Notes under the pieces: model-generated
The model's input: the letters and a program-made list of their open reading frames with translations, nothing else
Database searches by the model: none
What the model was told of the DNA's origin: nothing
Shown here: piece after piece, positions 17,248 through 26,794 of the stretch
Layout of the letters: every line of letters starts with the position of its first letter
Numbering within the stretch: the stretch's first letter is position 1
NCBI GenBank assembly: GCA_025056215.1
Contig: JANWWC010000006.1
Location: 111,430-175,429 of the forward strand
Reading direction: 5' to 3'
Origin: Cytophagales bacterium
Lineage (GTDB): Bacteria; Bacteroidota; Bacteroidia; Cytophagales; Flammeovirgaceae
Length of the DNA: 64,000 nucleotides
Position numbers and translations under genes: made by a program

Positions 17248-17739
17248 ATGCATGCTACTTTTTATACTGTTCTTTTAATAGTGTTTTTAGCATCTTGTCA
17301 AAGCAAATCAAAAGAGCAAGAAAGTTTGAATGATGTAGCGGTAGACAGTTCTTTATTGCAAAAATCCAATAATACAGAAAGCGCCACCACTTCTATCGAA
17401 TTTGCTGAAACAGAGTATTTCTTTGGAACTATCAAGCAAGGAGATGTGATACAACATACCTTTAAATTCAAAAATACAGGAAAGATACCCTTAGTTATTT
17501 CTAATATTACAGCAAGTTGTGGTTGTACAACTCCTGAATACACGCGTGAACCTGTCCCACCAGGGGGAGAAGGAGAAATTAAAGTAGAATTTAATTCTGC
17601 AGGCAAACAGGGGCAACAAATCAGAACGGTTACCATTACAGCAAATACTCCTGAAATAACTCATCAACTTACTTTGAAGGGAGAAGTGCGCGTATTAGAC
17701 GATGTGATAGGACCTCGAAAAGATAAATTACCTCAATAA
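17248..17739 (+). CDS. DUF1573-domain lipoprotein
   Basis: Surface or periplasmic lipoprotein of 163 residues. Signal peptide MHATFYTVLLIVFLASC ends in an LASC lipobox; an acidic/Ser-rich spacer follows, then the DUF1573 Ig-like fold: FGTIKQGDVIQHTFKFKNTGK, ISNITASCGCTTPEY with its CGC motif, and PGGEGEIKVEFNSAGKQG. The molecular role of DUF1573 is unknown. A TTG at 17236 would add four residues, but the ATG at 17248 gives a standard signal peptide. It may be co-transcribed with kdtA 45 bases downstream. Confidence 0.88.
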   Translation: MHATFYTVLLIVFLASCQSKSKEQESLNDVAVDSSLLQKSNNTESATTSIEFAETEYFFGTIKQGDVIQHTFKFKNTGKIPLVISNITASCGCTTPEYTREPVPPGGEGEIKVEFNSAGKQGQQIRTVTITANTPEITHQLTLKGEVRVLDDVIGPRKDKLPQ

Positions 17740-17784
17740 TTCACGACCTGATTACACCTAGTTTATTGATTCTAAAGTACTTCT

Positions 17785-19059
17785 ATGGTTTTTTTATATC
17801 GTGTAGGAATATCGCTATACAGTGGCGCGATTTATATTGCTTCGTTCTTTTATACAAAAGCCAAGTTGTTCAGAGAAGGACGTCAGAATTGGCAATCTCG
17901 TTTGAGAGAATATCTTCAAAAAAATTCTTTTAAAGAGGTTGCATGGTTTCATGTATCTTCACTTGGAGAGTTTGAGCAAGCGCGTCCTTTGATTGAGATG
18001 TTTCGCAAAAGTTATCCATGCTACAAAATTGTGCTCACATTTTTTTCGCCAAGTGGATATGAAGTTCGCAAAAATTATGAGAAAGCCGACTTAATTACTT
18101 ATTTACCGCTAGATTCTCCCCAAAATGCCGAGGAATTTATTGAAATTATAAAACCTACTATCGTATTCTTTACCAAGTACGATTTTTGGTATTTTTATTT
18201 AAAGGCTCTATACGAAAAACAGATTCCATTAATTTGTTTTTCAGCCACTTTTCGCCCTAATCAAGTGTTTTTTCAATGGTACGGAACTTTTTTTCGTAGA
18301 ATGCTTAGATTTTTTTCAATAATCTTGGTTCAGAACGAAGATTCTTTGAAGTTACTTTTTAGCATTGAAATTAAACATGCAGCCATCTGTGGAGATACAC
18401 GCTTTGACAGAGTAGTAGAGATTTTTCAGCGTCGTACAGAAATTCCTAAGATAAAGGAGTTTGTAAAAAATACGCCTACGTTGGTAGTAGGAAGTAGTTG
18501 GAAAGAAGATATCGAATTATTGGCAGATGCTTTTAAGGACTGGTATAAGCCTATTAAAATAATTATTGCGCCTCACGAGCTTTCCGAAAAAAATTATCGA
18601 TTCATAGAAACGTCTTTCTCTGATTTCAAAATAGAGTATTACTCTAAACTTTCTGATACTAACGCCACAATTCTGATTATTGATAATATTGGTATGTTAT
18701 CTTCGCTTTATCAATACGGTCAGTTTGCATATGTAGGAGGTGCTTTCGGAAAGGGATTACATAATATTTTAGAAGCGGCTGTTTACGGAATTCCTATATT
18801 TTTCGGCAACAAAAATTTTACTAAATTCCAAGAAGCTATTCGCTTGCTTCAAGCAGGAGGAGCTTTTGTAGTGGCAGATTACATAGAGTTTAGAAAACTC
18901 TTTCGGGAGATGTATAAAAATGAAGGTTTTAGGCAATCTGCAGGTAAAGTAAGTTATGATTTTGTTCGTTATCATACTGGAGCAACTTCAAGAATTTTGT
19001 CTTACGTAGAGCAGTATCTGAAGGACTGCGAGAAAGTAAGTTTTTCAGAAAAAAAGTGA
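17785..19059 (+). CDS. waaA: 3-deoxy-D-manno-octulosonic acid (Kdo) transferase
   Basis: Adds Kdo to lipid A precursors at the inner membrane, giving the LPS inner core. The 424-residue GT-B glycosyltransferase begins with one membrane-associated helix, then WFHVSSLGEFEQARPLIE (catalytic Glu in the family's GE motif), FSPSGYEVRKNY, GDTRFDRV, VVGSSWKEDIELL, APHELSE and YVGGAFGKGLHNILEAAVYGIP in the C-terminal domain, all typical of WaaA/KdtA. It shows the organism makes a Kdo-containing LPS. The last 15 bases overlap the convergent permease gene. Confidence 0.94.
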   Translation: MVFLYRVGISLYSGAIYIASFFYTKAKLFREGRQNWQSRLREYLQKNSFKEVAWFHVSSLGEFEQARPLIEMFRKSYPCYKIVLTFFSPSGYEVRKNYEKADLITYLPLDSPQNAEEFIEIIKPTIVFFTKYDFWYFYLKALYEKQIPLICFSATFRPNQVFFQWYGTFFRRMLRFFSIILVQNEDSLKLLFSIEIKHAAICGDTRFDRVVEIFQRRTEIPKIKEFVKNTPTLVVGSSWKEDIELLADAFKDWYKPIKIIIAPHELSEKNYRFIETSFSDFKIEYYSKLSDTNATILIIDNIGMLSSLYQYGQFAYVGGAFGKGLHNILEAAVYGIPIFFGNKNFTKFQEAIRLLQAGGAFVVADYIEFRKLFREMYKNEGFRQSAGKVSYDFVRYHTGATSRILSYVEQYLKDCEKVSFSEKK

Positions 19060-19785
19060 TTTAGTTGCTGTAACTAGTATCATGAATACCAAAAAATATT
19101 TTAAATGTAGATTGATATTCGGATATCGTATGGCGAGCTGAGCTGTTGTTCGCCCTCCAATAGCCTGCCCTACAGATAAAAGCACAGCATATTGCCAATG
19201 AAATTTTTCTTGTATGATAAAAATAAGCATTACAGGGAATGTATAAAGTGCAATAATCAAGATTTTTAAAATATTCGCTTGAAAAGGAGAAAAATGTGCA
19301 CCTTGTACTAAAAATATTGTAAACACAATCGCAACTCCGATTTGAATAAACCCTCCGTAAATTCCTAGCCCTAGAAATACAATACTGAGCCATGGCTTAA
19401 AGGTGGGAGGTTTTGAAGAGAAGGGAGCGCTCCATTTTTGAGTATTCAAAAAAACAGATGGAATCAGGAGCAGCATCATGTAAGCGACAATTTTTTCAAG
19501 TAGCTCTTTTTCTAAAAATGTAGCTAACCACGCTCCTATAAGTGAACCAATCCAAGCAGGCAGTACGACTCTAAACCAGACCGAAAAAGGAGGAAGATGT
19601 TTGCGAAGAGTGATCAAAGAAGCTATGCTTTGGGAAAGTATGCCTAATCGGTTTGTGCCGTTTGCAATATCAATTGGAACATTCAACAACAAAAGTGCGG
19701 AGAGTGTAAAAATAGAGCCACTTCCTGAAAGTGTGTTTACAACACCAGCTAACCAACCTATTAAAATAAGCAAAAGCCATTCCAT
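19045..19785 (-). CDS. TauE/SafE-family membrane permease
   Basis: Inner-membrane protein of 246 residues with about seven or eight hydrophobic helices, typical of the sulfite exporter TauE/SafE (DUF81) family. The N-terminal repeat GWLAGVVNTLSGSGSIFTLSALLLLNVPIDIANGTNRLGIL matches the family's conserved GxxxGxxxxxxGGGG..P..L...G...A..TNk pattern, and a second half-repeat contains GLGIYGGFIQIGVAIVF. Substrate cannot be told; members export sulfite, sulfoacetate or other small anions. ATG start at 19785 leaves a 96-base gap to rpoC. Confidence 0.88.
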   Translation of the reverse strand: MEWLLLILIGWLAGVVNTLSGSGSIFTLSALLLLNVPIDIANGTNRLGILSQSIASLITLRKHLPPFSVWFRVVLPAWIGSLIGAWLATFLEKELLEKIVAYMMLLLIPSVFLNTQKWSAPFSSKPPTFKPWLSIVFLGLGIYGGFIQIGVAIVFTIFLVQGAHFSPFQANILKILIIALYTFPVMLIFIIQEKFHWQYAVLLSVGQAIGGRTTAQLAIRYPNINLHLKYFLVFMILVTATKSLFF

Positions 19786-19820
19786 TTATTAAAATTTAAT
19801 AATTTTTTTATAAAAAAATA

Positions 19821-19850
19821 TTGTAAGTTCAAAATTTATGTGTAAGATTG
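19821..19850 (+). promoter_or_regulatory. Promoter directly upstream of rpoC
   Basis: TTG at 19821-19823, 19 bases, TAAGATTG at 19843-19850: one mismatch from TTG-N19-TAnnTTTG with ideal spacing. Predicted leader about 25 bases. Its presence matters because rpoC normally has no promoter of its own but is read through from rpoB. Confidence 0.55.
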
Positions 19851-19881
19851 CAGGTTCCAAAAATAGCATATCGCAACAGTT

Positions 19882-22800
19882 ATGGCATTTAAAAAAAATA
19901 AAAAAATCACGAATGACTTTACACGGGTCACCATTAGCCTCGCTTCACCCGAATCTATTTTAGAACAATCATATGGAGAAGTTACCCAACCAGAAACCAT
20001 CAATTACAGGACCTACAAGCCAGAAATGGGAGGTTTGTTTTGTGAAAGAATTTTCGGACCTGTAAAAGATTGGGAGTGTCACTGTGGCAAGTACAAGCGA
20101 ATTCGTTATAAAGGCATTATTTGCGATAGGTGTGGCGTAGAAGTAACTGAAAAAAAAGTGCGGCGCGAGCGCATGGGGCACATTCAGTTAGTAGTTCCGG
20201 TAGCTCATATTTGGTATTTTCGTTCATTGCCTAATAAGATAGGTTATTTATTGGGGCTCCCTACTAAAAGACTTGATCAAATTATCTATTACGAGCGCTA
20301 CGTGGTGATTCAGCCTGGTATTAAGGAAGCGGATGGTATAAGCTATCTCGATTTTCTTACAGAAGATGAATATTTGGATATTATAGATACACTTCCTGCC
20401 GATAATCAAACCCTTGACGACAACGACCCTCGCAAGTTCATTGCTAAAATGGGTGCCGAAGCCCTTGAAATGCTTCTTGCGCGCTTGAATCTCGATGATT
20501 TATCTTATGAGTTGCGTCATATTGCTAACAACGATAGCGCGCAACAACGTCGTACAGAGGCGCTTAAGCGTTTGAAGGTAGTGGAAGCATTTCGCGAAGC
20601 TCGATCACGAGTAGAAAACCGGCCTGAGTGGATGATTATTCGTATGGTTCCTGTTATTCCACCAGAACTCCGTCCGTTAGTGCCTCTTGATGGAGGACGC
20701 TTTGCTACCTCTGACCTCAATGACTTATATCGTCGCGTAATCATTCGCAATAATCGCTTGAAACGTCTGATTGATATCAAAGCACCTGAAGTGATTTTGC
20801 GCAATGAAAAACGCATGCTCCAAGAGGCAGTAGATTCGCTGTTCGATAATTCTCGCAAAGTAAACGCTGTTCGCGCTGATGGTAATCGTCCTCTTAAGTC
20901 GCTTTCAGATATGTTGAAAGGAAAACAAGGGCGTTTCCGTCAAAATCTCTTAGGAAAGCGTGTAGATTATTCGGGGCGTTCTGTGATAGTGGTAGGTCCA
21001 GAGTTGAAACTTCACGAATGCGGATTGCCCAAAAGTATGGCTGCTGAGTTGTTTAAGCCATTTATTATTCGAAAACTTACAGAGCGCGGAATTGTCAAAA
21101 CAGTGAAGTCTGCTAAAAAAATTGTGGATAGAAAGGATCCTGTTATCTGGGATATTCTAGAAAATGTATTGAAAGGACACCCTGTTTTACTAAACCGTGC
21201 TCCAACGCTTCATAGATTAGGAATTCAAGCGTTTCAACCAAAACTTATCGAAGGAAAAGCAATTCAGTTGCATCCTTTGGTATGTACGGCTTTTAATGCA
21301 GACTTCGATGGCGACCAAATGGCAGTTCATGTTCCACTAGGACAAGAAGCCATCCTTGAAGCTGCTATCCTTATGTTAGCTTCTCACAACATCCTCAACC
21401 CTGCGAATGGCGCTCCTATTACAGTGCCCTCACAAGATATGGTGTTAGGTTTGTACTATCTCACTAAGGGACGCAAATCTACGCCAGATCATAAAGTAAG
21501 AGGAGAAGGAATGTTGTTTTACTCTCCTGAAGAAGTCATTATCGCTTACAATGAAAGAAAGATAGATATGCATGCGCATATCAAAGTACGCATCAAAACC
21601 CTTCAGCGAGATGGAAGCTACAAAACAGAAATCATTGAAACTACAGTAGGACGCGTACTCTTTAATCAGGTAGTGCCTAAAGAAGTAGGGTTTATTAATA
21701 CATTGCTCACCAAGAAGGACTTGCAAAAAATCATTGGAAAAGTATATAGAATTTGTGGGAACCCAACAACAGCGAAGTTCTTAGATGATATTAAGTATAT
21801 GGGTTTCCAAAACGCATTTCGAGGAGGGCTTTCTTTTGGTTTGAACGATATTATTGTGCCGAAAGAAAAACAAGCGCTCATTGCAGAAGCAAAACAGGAA
21901 GTGCAATCGGTAGTGGATAACTATCAAATGGGTCTTATTACTGAAAATGAACGTTATAACCAAGTAATCGATATATGGACACGCACTACCTCTAAGCTGA
22001 CAGCGCGACTGATGGAACTCATGGAGCAAGACCAACAAGGTTTTAATTCCATTTATATGATGATGCATTCAGGCGCACGAGGTTCACGTGAACAAATACG
22101 ACAGCTAGGAGGGATGCGAGGTCTGATGGCAAAGCCTCAAAAGAATTTGCAAGGTTCTGCAGGTGAAATTATAGAAAACCCTATTCTTTCTAACTTTAAA
22201 GAAGGATTAGATGTGCTCGAGTATTTCATTTCTACTCATGGAGCGCGCAAAGGGTTAGCAGATACAGCTTTAAAAACGGCTGATGCCGGTTATTTGACAC
22301 GCCGCTTGGTGGATGTAGCACAAGATGTAATTATTACTGAAGAAGATTGTGGTACACTTCGCGGAATTACTATTGAAGCTCTTCGCCAAGAAGACGGTGA
22401 AATCGCAGAGCCTCTTTCTGAGCGTATTTTAGGACGCACCAGCTTACATGATATCTATCACCCTCAAACCAAGGAGCTTATTGTTGCCTCAGGAGAAGAA
22501 ATCAATGAAGATATAGCAGAAGCTATCGAAAAGGCGGGGATCGAACAAGTAGAAATCCGCTCAGTGCTCACATGTGAAACTAAACACGGAGTTTGTGCAA
22601 AGTGTTACGGTCGAAATCTTGCTACAGGAAGACCTGTTCAGATTGGAGAAGCTATTGGAGTGATTGCAGCGCAATCTATCGGAGAGCCCGGAACCCAGCT
22701 TACTTTGCGCACTTTCCACGTCGGAGGAGCAGCTTCTGCAATCTCAGCTGATTCTTCTATTAAAGCAAAATCAGATGGACGCATCGAATTTGAAGAATTG

Positions 22801-24192
22801 CGAACTGTTTCGGGCACAGACAACGAAGGAAAACCCGCAGAAGTTGTCATGTCTCGTTCTGCAGAAATGCGCATTATCAATGTCGCTACTAAGCAAGTAA
22901 TAGTAAGCCAGAATATTCCTTACGGATCGTTTTTATATGTAAAACACGGCGATATGGTTACAAAAGGTCAAACGATTTGTACGTGGGACCCGTTTAATGC
23001 CGTGATTCTCTCGCAGTACGACGGAATAGTGCGGTTTGAAGGAATTGAAGAAGGAATTACTTATCGAGAAGAAATAGATGCACTTACTGGACACTCTGAA
23101 AAAGTGATTATCGATACCAAGGATCGCACTAAAAATCCCGCTATTGTCGTGGTGGCTGACGATGGTAGAGAAGCAGTTTCTAATATTCCTGTAGATGCTC
23201 ACCTTGCTGTAGATAACGGTGACCGTGTTTATGCGGGGCAAGTATTAGTGAAGATTCCTCGCCAAGCTACTAAAAACCGAGATATCACTGGAGGTTTGCC
23301 TCGCGTAACAGAATTATTCGAAGCAAGAAATCCTTCTAATCCTGCTATTGTATCAGAGATTGATGGCGTAGTAACTTATGGCGGCATTAAGAGAGGTACA
23401 AGAGAGATTTTTGTAGAATCAAAAGATGGCGTAAAACGCAAATACATGGTGCCTCTCACAAAACATATTCTCGTACAAGAAAATGATTATGTAAAAGCAG
23501 GTTCTCCACTTTCTGACGGTGCGGTTACTCCTTCAGATATCTTAGCAATTAAAGGACCTACTGCTGTACAGGAGTATCTTACTAAAGAAATTCAAGATGT
23601 ATATCGCGCGCAGGGCGTAAAAATCAATGATAAGCATATTGAAGTGATTGTTCGTCAAATGATGCAAAAAGTGCAAATTATTGATCCAGGAGACACTAAC
23701 TTCTTGCCACAGCAAGCAGTAGATAAATGGGTATTTCGCGAAGAAAATGATAAAATCTTGGGAATGAAGGTAGTAGAAGACGCAGGTGATTCTAAAGAAC
23801 TCAAGCCAGGCATGATTGTTTCAGCTCGTAAAGTGCGAGATGAAAATTCTATGTTAAAGCGAAAAGACCTCAGACCTGTAAAAGTTCGCGATGCACAACC
23901 TGCTATTTCCAGACCTACTTTGCAAGGTATCACCCAAGCAGCTCTCGATACCGAAAGCTTTATTTCTGCTGCTTCCTTCCAAGAGACGACGAAGGTACTT
24001 TCAGAAGCCGCCATACGCGGGAAAACAGATTATCTACTCGGACTCAAGGAAAATGTTATTGTTGGTCATCTCATTCCTGCAGGTACGGGACAAAGACGTT
24101 TCAACAATCTCAAAGTTCTTCCAAAAGAAGAATACGAGAACATGAAACAAAAAGAAGGAGGTATTTTGCGCAAAGAACGTGCAACAGTTTAA
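19882..24192 (+). CDS. rpoC: DNA-directed RNA polymerase beta' subunit
   Basis: Largest catalytic subunit of RNA polymerase. Zinc finger 1 has Cys66, Cys68, Cys81 and Cys84 (CHCGK...CDRCG); the catalytic loop NADFDGDQ with the three Mg-binding aspartates is at about residue 472; the trigger-loop region and second zinc site (DCGT..., [13 protein letters not shown], about 823-910) follow, then the Bacteroidota-style insert-bearing C-terminal half and the typical [29 protein letters not shown]. 1436 residues is normal. The odd point is context: rpoB and rplL are not upstream, where a divergent permease gene sits 96 bases away. A strong terminator follows. Confidence 0.99.
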   Translation: MAFKKNKKITNDFTRVTISLASPESILEQSYGEVTQPETINYRTYKPEMGGLFCERIFGPVKDWECHCGKYKRIRYKGIICDRCGVEVTEKKVRRERMGHIQLVVPVAHIWYFRSLPNKIGYLLGLPTKRLDQIIYYERYVVIQPGIKEADGISYLDFLTEDEYLDIIDTLPADNQTLDDNDPRKFIAKMGAEALEMLLARLNLDDLSYELRHIANNDSAQQRRTEALKRLKVVEAFREARSRVENRPEWMIIRMVPVIPPELRPLVPLDGGRFATSDLNDLYRRVIIRNNRLKRLIDIKAPEVILRNEKRMLQEAVDSLFDNSRKVNAVRADGNRPLKSLSDMLKGKQGRFRQNLLGKRVDYSGRSVIVVGPELKLHECGLPKSMAAELFKPFIIRKLTERGIVKTVKSAKKIVDRKDPVIWDILENVLKGHPVLLNRAPTLHRLGIQAFQPKLIEGKAIQLHPLVCTAFNADFDGDQMAVHVPLGQEAILEAAILMLASHNILNPANGAPITVPSQDMVLGLYYLTKGRKSTPDHKVRGEGMLFYSPEEVIIAYNERKIDMHAHIKVRIKTLQRDGSYKTEIIETTVGRVLFNQVVPKEVGFINTLLTKKDLQKIIGKVYRICGNPTTAKFLDDIKYMGFQNAFRGGLSFGLNDIIVPKEKQALIAEAKQEVQSVVDNYQMGLITENERYNQVIDIWTRTTSKLTARLMELMEQDQQGFNSIYMMMHSGARGSREQIRQLGGMRGLMAKPQKNLQGSAGEIIENPILSNFKEGLDVLEYFISTHGARKGLADTALKTADAGYLTRRLVDVAQDVIITEEDCGTLRGITIEALRQEDGEIAEPLSERILGRTSLHDIYHPQTKELIVASGEEINEDIAEAIEKAGIEQVEIRSVLTCETKHGVCAKCYGRNLATGRPVQIGEAIGVIAAQSIGEPGTQLTLRTFHVGGAASAISADSSIKAKSDGRIEFEELRTVSGTDNEGKPAEVVMSRSAEMRIINVATKQVIVSQNIPYGSFLYVKHGDMVTKGQTICTWDPFNAVILSQYDGIVRFEGIEEGITYREEIDALTGHSEKVIIDTKDRTKNPAIVVVADDGREAVSNIPVDAHLAVDNGDRVYAGQVLVKIPRQATKNRDITGGLPRVTELFEARNPSNPAIVSEIDGVVTYGGIKRGTREIFVESKDGVKRKYMVPLTKHILVQENDYVKAGSPLSDGAVTPSDILAIKGPTAVQEYLTKEIQDVYRAQGVKINDKHIEVIVRQMMQKVQIIDPGDTNFLPQQAVDKWVFREENDKILGMKVVEDAGDSKELKPGMIVSARKVRDENSMLKRKDLRPVKVRDAQPAISRPTLQGITQAALDTESFISAASFQETTKVLSEAAIRGKTDYLLGLKENVIVGHLIPAGTGQRRFNNLKVLPKEEYENMKQKEGGILRKERATV

Positions 24193-24217
24193 AGAATCTA
24201 TTCTCTTACTTTAGTTT

Positions 24218-24248
24218 ACCTGAAAGAAAGCTCTTTCAGGTTTTTTTG
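24218..24248 (+). terminator. Rho-independent terminator of rpoC
   Basis: Perfect 9-bp stem ACCTGAAAG (24218-24226) / CTTTCAGGT (24233-24241), 6-base loop, followed by seven Ts. Confidence 0.92.
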
Positions 24249-24324
24249 TTTAAAAGTGCTAACTATTTTGAGAATATTTCGTTGGAATGAGTTAAAATTG
24301 CTATGCTAAACTCAACTAATTGAC

Positions 24325-24897
24325 ATGAAAACACAATTAACGATTTTCGCAATTTTTTTGTGTTTTACTTTCGTTAAAAGCCAAACTTTTACAGACAACC
24401 GCGATGGAAAAACCTATAAAATTGTCACTATTGGAAAACAAATCTGGATGGCTGAAAATTTAGCATTTAAAACAGAAGATTCTTTTTGTTATGATAACGA
24501 TGAAGCCTTATGCGAAAAATATGGAAGGCTTTACACTGCTGAAGAAGCAGAAAATGTTTGTCCACAAGGTTGGCGCCTTCCTAATGCTCAAGACTGGAGA
24601 ACTTTAGAAATGACCCTCGGAATGCCTGCGGAAGAAATTGAAGAAACAGGATGGCGCGGAACAACAGAAGGAACCAAACTAAAGGTAGGTGGCTCAAGCG
24701 GATTTAATGCTATTTTAGGAGGCAAAATGACGCCTAATGGAAACTTCTCTGGCTTAAATTTGAATGGTAATTATTGGTCTTCGACGAAAGACGCTAATGG
24801 CTACAACTTTTATCGGTATGTAGCCAAAGATAAGGAACAAATCGGAAGGTTGAGCATTAGCGGATACGCTTTTAGCGTTAGATGCATAAAAGAATAA
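24325..24897 (+). CDS. Secreted FISUMP-domain protein
   Basis: Exported protein of 190 residues with a signal peptide (MKTQLTIFAIFLCFTFVKSQ). The mature part is a Fibrobacter succinogenes major paralogous domain: FTDNRDGKTYKIVTIGKQIWMAENLAF, YGRLYTAEEAENVCPQGWRLPNAQDW, NGNYWSSTKDANGYNF and GYAFSVRCIKE. The domain is abundant in Bacteroidota surface and secreted proteins and has no settled function. No C-terminal sorting signal is present. Single gene between the rpoC terminator and a convergent operon; only a weak -7 (TAAAATTG at about 24291) was seen. Confidence 0.88.
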   Translation: MKTQLTIFAIFLCFTFVKSQTFTDNRDGKTYKIVTIGKQIWMAENLAFKTEDSFCYDNDEALCEKYGRLYTAEEAENVCPQGWRLPNAQDWRTLEMTLGMPAEEIEETGWRGTTEGTKLKVGGSSGFNAILGGKMTPNGNFSGLNLNGNYWSSTKDANGYNFYRYVAKDKEQIGRLSISGYAFSVRCIKE

Positions 24898-24922
24898 AGT
24901 TGTTTCTCTCTATTTACCTGAA

Positions 24923-25309
24923 CTAAGCTCTGAAGACTAAGAATTTGGTCCCTAAGAAATTAGTCATGGTTGTAAGGCAGATAGCGAATAAATTAGCGAT
25001 GTTCGCGCTAATTTTTATCACTTCCACACAAACGTATAAAAATCCTAAGCTCAATAACAAAGAGGCTATATATACTCCAAAGTATTTAGCAATCTCGGCA
25101 GACTGCTTTTCATGAGATTCGAAAGTCCAATATTTGTTAAGACCATATCCTACGAATACGCCTGTTATGAAGCCAATAGCAGAAGCAATTTGATAGTGTA
25201 AACCTATAAATTGGTAAAGAACATAATAAACACCGTAGTTTACAATTGTACTGATACCTCCTACTACCCCAAAGCGAAAGGCTTGTTTAATGATGACTTT
25301 GTTTATCAT
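24923..25309 (-). CDS. GtrA-family membrane protein
   Basis: Four-helix inner-membrane protein of 128 residues: FGVVGGISTIVNYGVYYVLY, IASAIGFITGVFVGYGLNKYWTF, a third helix IASLLLSLGFLYVCVEV, and a fourth ending NFLGTKFLVF. GtrA members move polyprenyl-linked sugars across the membrane or assist such flipping. The conserved N-Y-...-F-.N+.WTF pattern is intact. The start lies within the 3' end of the HAD gene (23-base overlap), so translation is probably coupled. No glycosyltransferase is adjacent. Confidence 0.88.
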   Translation of the reverse strand: MINKVIIKQAFRFGVVGGISTIVNYGVYYVLYQFIGLHYQIASAIGFITGVFVGYGLNKYWTFESHEKQSAEIAKYFGVYIASLLLSLGFLYVCVEVIKISANIANLFAICLTTMTNFLGTKFLVFRA

Positions 25310-25955
25310 AATGTTGTACTTGATAAAATTGAATTCGACACAAATCGGCTCCTAATTTATCTTTTTTTTCGCTATCTCCAATCATGATAACATCGCAAGG
25401 AGCTAAATTCATTTTTTCAAGAGCAAGAAGAAATGGGTAGGGATGAGGTTTTTCTACGCCCGCTTCTTCCGAACTTACCATAAATTTAATGTATGGTTGA
25501 ATGTTGAGTTGTATAATTTTTTTATGTTGAATTTGCGCTGTTAAATCTGTAACTAAGCAAATAGGAATTTTTTTTTGGTAGCACTCCTGCAGAAAAGAAA
25601 GTGCTTTAGGAAGGATTTTCATTGTTTGAAGAAAAGTGTTCCAGTAGAGCGCCTCGTATTGAAGGGTTTTTTCAAAATGAGTGTAACCTAAAAAGTTTTC
25701 AAATAGTTTTTGAAAATACAACAAACGAGAATGCGAAGCTCCTTGTCCATGTAATTCGTGATTGACTCTTTTTCGAGCTTTGTTGTAGAGCTCTTGAAAA
25801 AATTCTGGTGTTGTAAAAGGATATTCTTGGATAAATTTTTCTGTACAAGCCTGCATGGCCACATGATGAACTTCATCATAGGCATAAAGAGTATTGTCCA
25901 AATCCAGAAGAACTCCTTTGACGCCATGGAGAGGAATATCTGGAAACAGTATCAT
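25287..25955 (-). CDS. HAD-superfamily hydrolase, pyrimidine 5'-nucleotidase-like
   Basis: Cytosolic phosphatase of 222 residues. Motif I LLDLDNTLYAYDE supplies the nucleophile and acid/base aspartates; motif II Thr in LVTDLTAQ; motif III/IV VEKPHPYPF and MIGDSEKKDKLGA. The DLDNTLY form and the helical cap are typical of the YjjG/SDT1 group acting on nucleotides or phosphosugars; the substrate is uncertain. I chose ATG 25955, which follows the upstream SDR stop as TAAAATG; a longer frame from 25988 would overlap the SDR gene by 32 bases. Middle gene of an SDR-HAD-gtrA run. Confidence 0.85.
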   Translation of the reverse strand: MILFPDIPLHGVKGVLLDLDNTLYAYDEVHHVAMQACTEKFIQEYPFTTPEFFQELYNKARKRVNHELHGQGASHSRLLYFQKLFENFLGYTHFEKTLQYEALYWNTFLQTMKILPKALSFLQECYQKKIPICLVTDLTAQIQHKKIIQLNIQPYIKFMVSSEEAGVEKPHPYPFLLALEKMNLAPCDVIMIGDSEKKDKLGADLCRIQFYQVQHYDKQSHH

Positions 25956-25956
25956 T

Positions 25957-26733
25957 TTAGGTATTGAGTTTAATAAATCCGCCGTCAATCGGATAGTCGG
26001 AACCTGTTACAAAACTTGCTTCATCTGAACAAAGATAAAGAGCAAGAAAGGCAATTTCTTCAGGTTGGGCCATTCTTCCAATAGGCTGGGAATGAGAGAG
26101 CTTTTCAAAAATTTCTGCTTCTCGACCAGGATAATTTTTAGCAATAAAATTATCTACAAAAGGAGTGTGGACACGCGCTGGAGAAATGCAATTACAACGA
26201 ATATTGTATTTGAGCATGTCGCGCGCTACAGAAAAAGTCATCATCAAGACTGCTCCCTTGCTCATCGAGTAAGCAAACCGATCTGGAAGTCCTACTGAAG
26301 AGGCGATGGATGCCATGTTTAAGATAACGCCTCCACCAGAAAGTTTCATCTTTTCGACGCCTGCTTGTAGACAGTTATATACTCCTTTGATGTTGATATT
26401 GTAAATGCGGTCTAAATCAGCTTCTGTAGTAGTTTCAATAGTGCCGATATGAGAAACTCCTGCATTATTGACTAAAATGTTCAGTTTGCCGAATCGTTGA
26501 AAAATATTTTCAAAAACTTCTTTTACCTCGGCATGTTTAGAGACATCACAAGGAAATACTGCCACTTTACCACCTTCCTTCTCAATTTCTTGTTTAGAAG
26601 TGAGAGCAGCCTGCTCAGAAATCTCAAGAATTACGCTGGTAGCTCCTTGTTTAGCAAATAGCTTGGCTATTTCTTTTCCAATTCCTGAGCCTCCGCCTGT
26701 AATTACTGCAATTTTATTATCTAATCGAAACAC
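25957..26733 (-). CDS. Short-chain dehydrogenase/reductase (SDR)
   Basis: Classical SDR of about 258 residues: nucleotide-binding TGGGSGIGKEIAKLF, NNAGVSHIG, catalytic Ser in NMASIASSVGLPDRFAYSMSK with the YxxxK pair (Tyr-Ser-Met-Ser-Lys), and a C-terminal SFVTGSDYPIDGG. NAD(P)-dependent oxidation of a sugar, alcohol or acyl substrate; the specific substrate cannot be told. The open frame runs upstream to a TTG at 26853 and an ATG at 26820, but those overlap the divergent methyltransferase gene and its promoter; GTG 26733 (reads FRLDNKIAVITGG) gives the normal family length and is my preferred start. First gene of the SDR-HAD-gtrA run. Confidence 0.85.
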   Translation of the reverse strand: MFRLDNKIAVITGGGSGIGKEIAKLFAKQGATSVILEISEQAALTSKQEIEKEGGKVAVFPCDVSKHAEVKEVFENIFQRFGKLNILVNNAGVSHIGTIETTTEADLDRIYNINIKGVYNCLQAGVEKMKLSGGGVILNMASIASSVGLPDRFAYSMSKGAVLMMTFSVARDMLKYNIRCNCISPARVHTPFVDNFIAKNYPGREAEIFEKLSHSQPIGRMAQPEEIAFLALYLCSDEASFVTGSDYPIDGGFIKLNT

Positions 26734-26742
26734 CTTTTTATT

Positions 26743-26770
26743 TTGTTTTAGGTTGAAAACAATACCTTTG
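26743..26770 (+). promoter_or_regulatory. Consensus promoter of the SAM-methyltransferase gene
   Basis: TTG at 26743-26745, 17 bases, TACCTTTG at 26763-26770. Transcription near 26777 and a leader of about 18 bases identify ATG 26795 as the start. The element sits only 10 bases from the proposed divergent SDR start. Confidence 0.7.
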
Positions 26771-26794
26771 GCGAAATTAGCAAGATTCTTTCGT

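Noticed and set aside
20517..20858. 113-codon minus-strand frame inside rpoC
   Set aside because: Antisense shadow of a conserved part of rpoC; Arg/Ser-rich translation without family.
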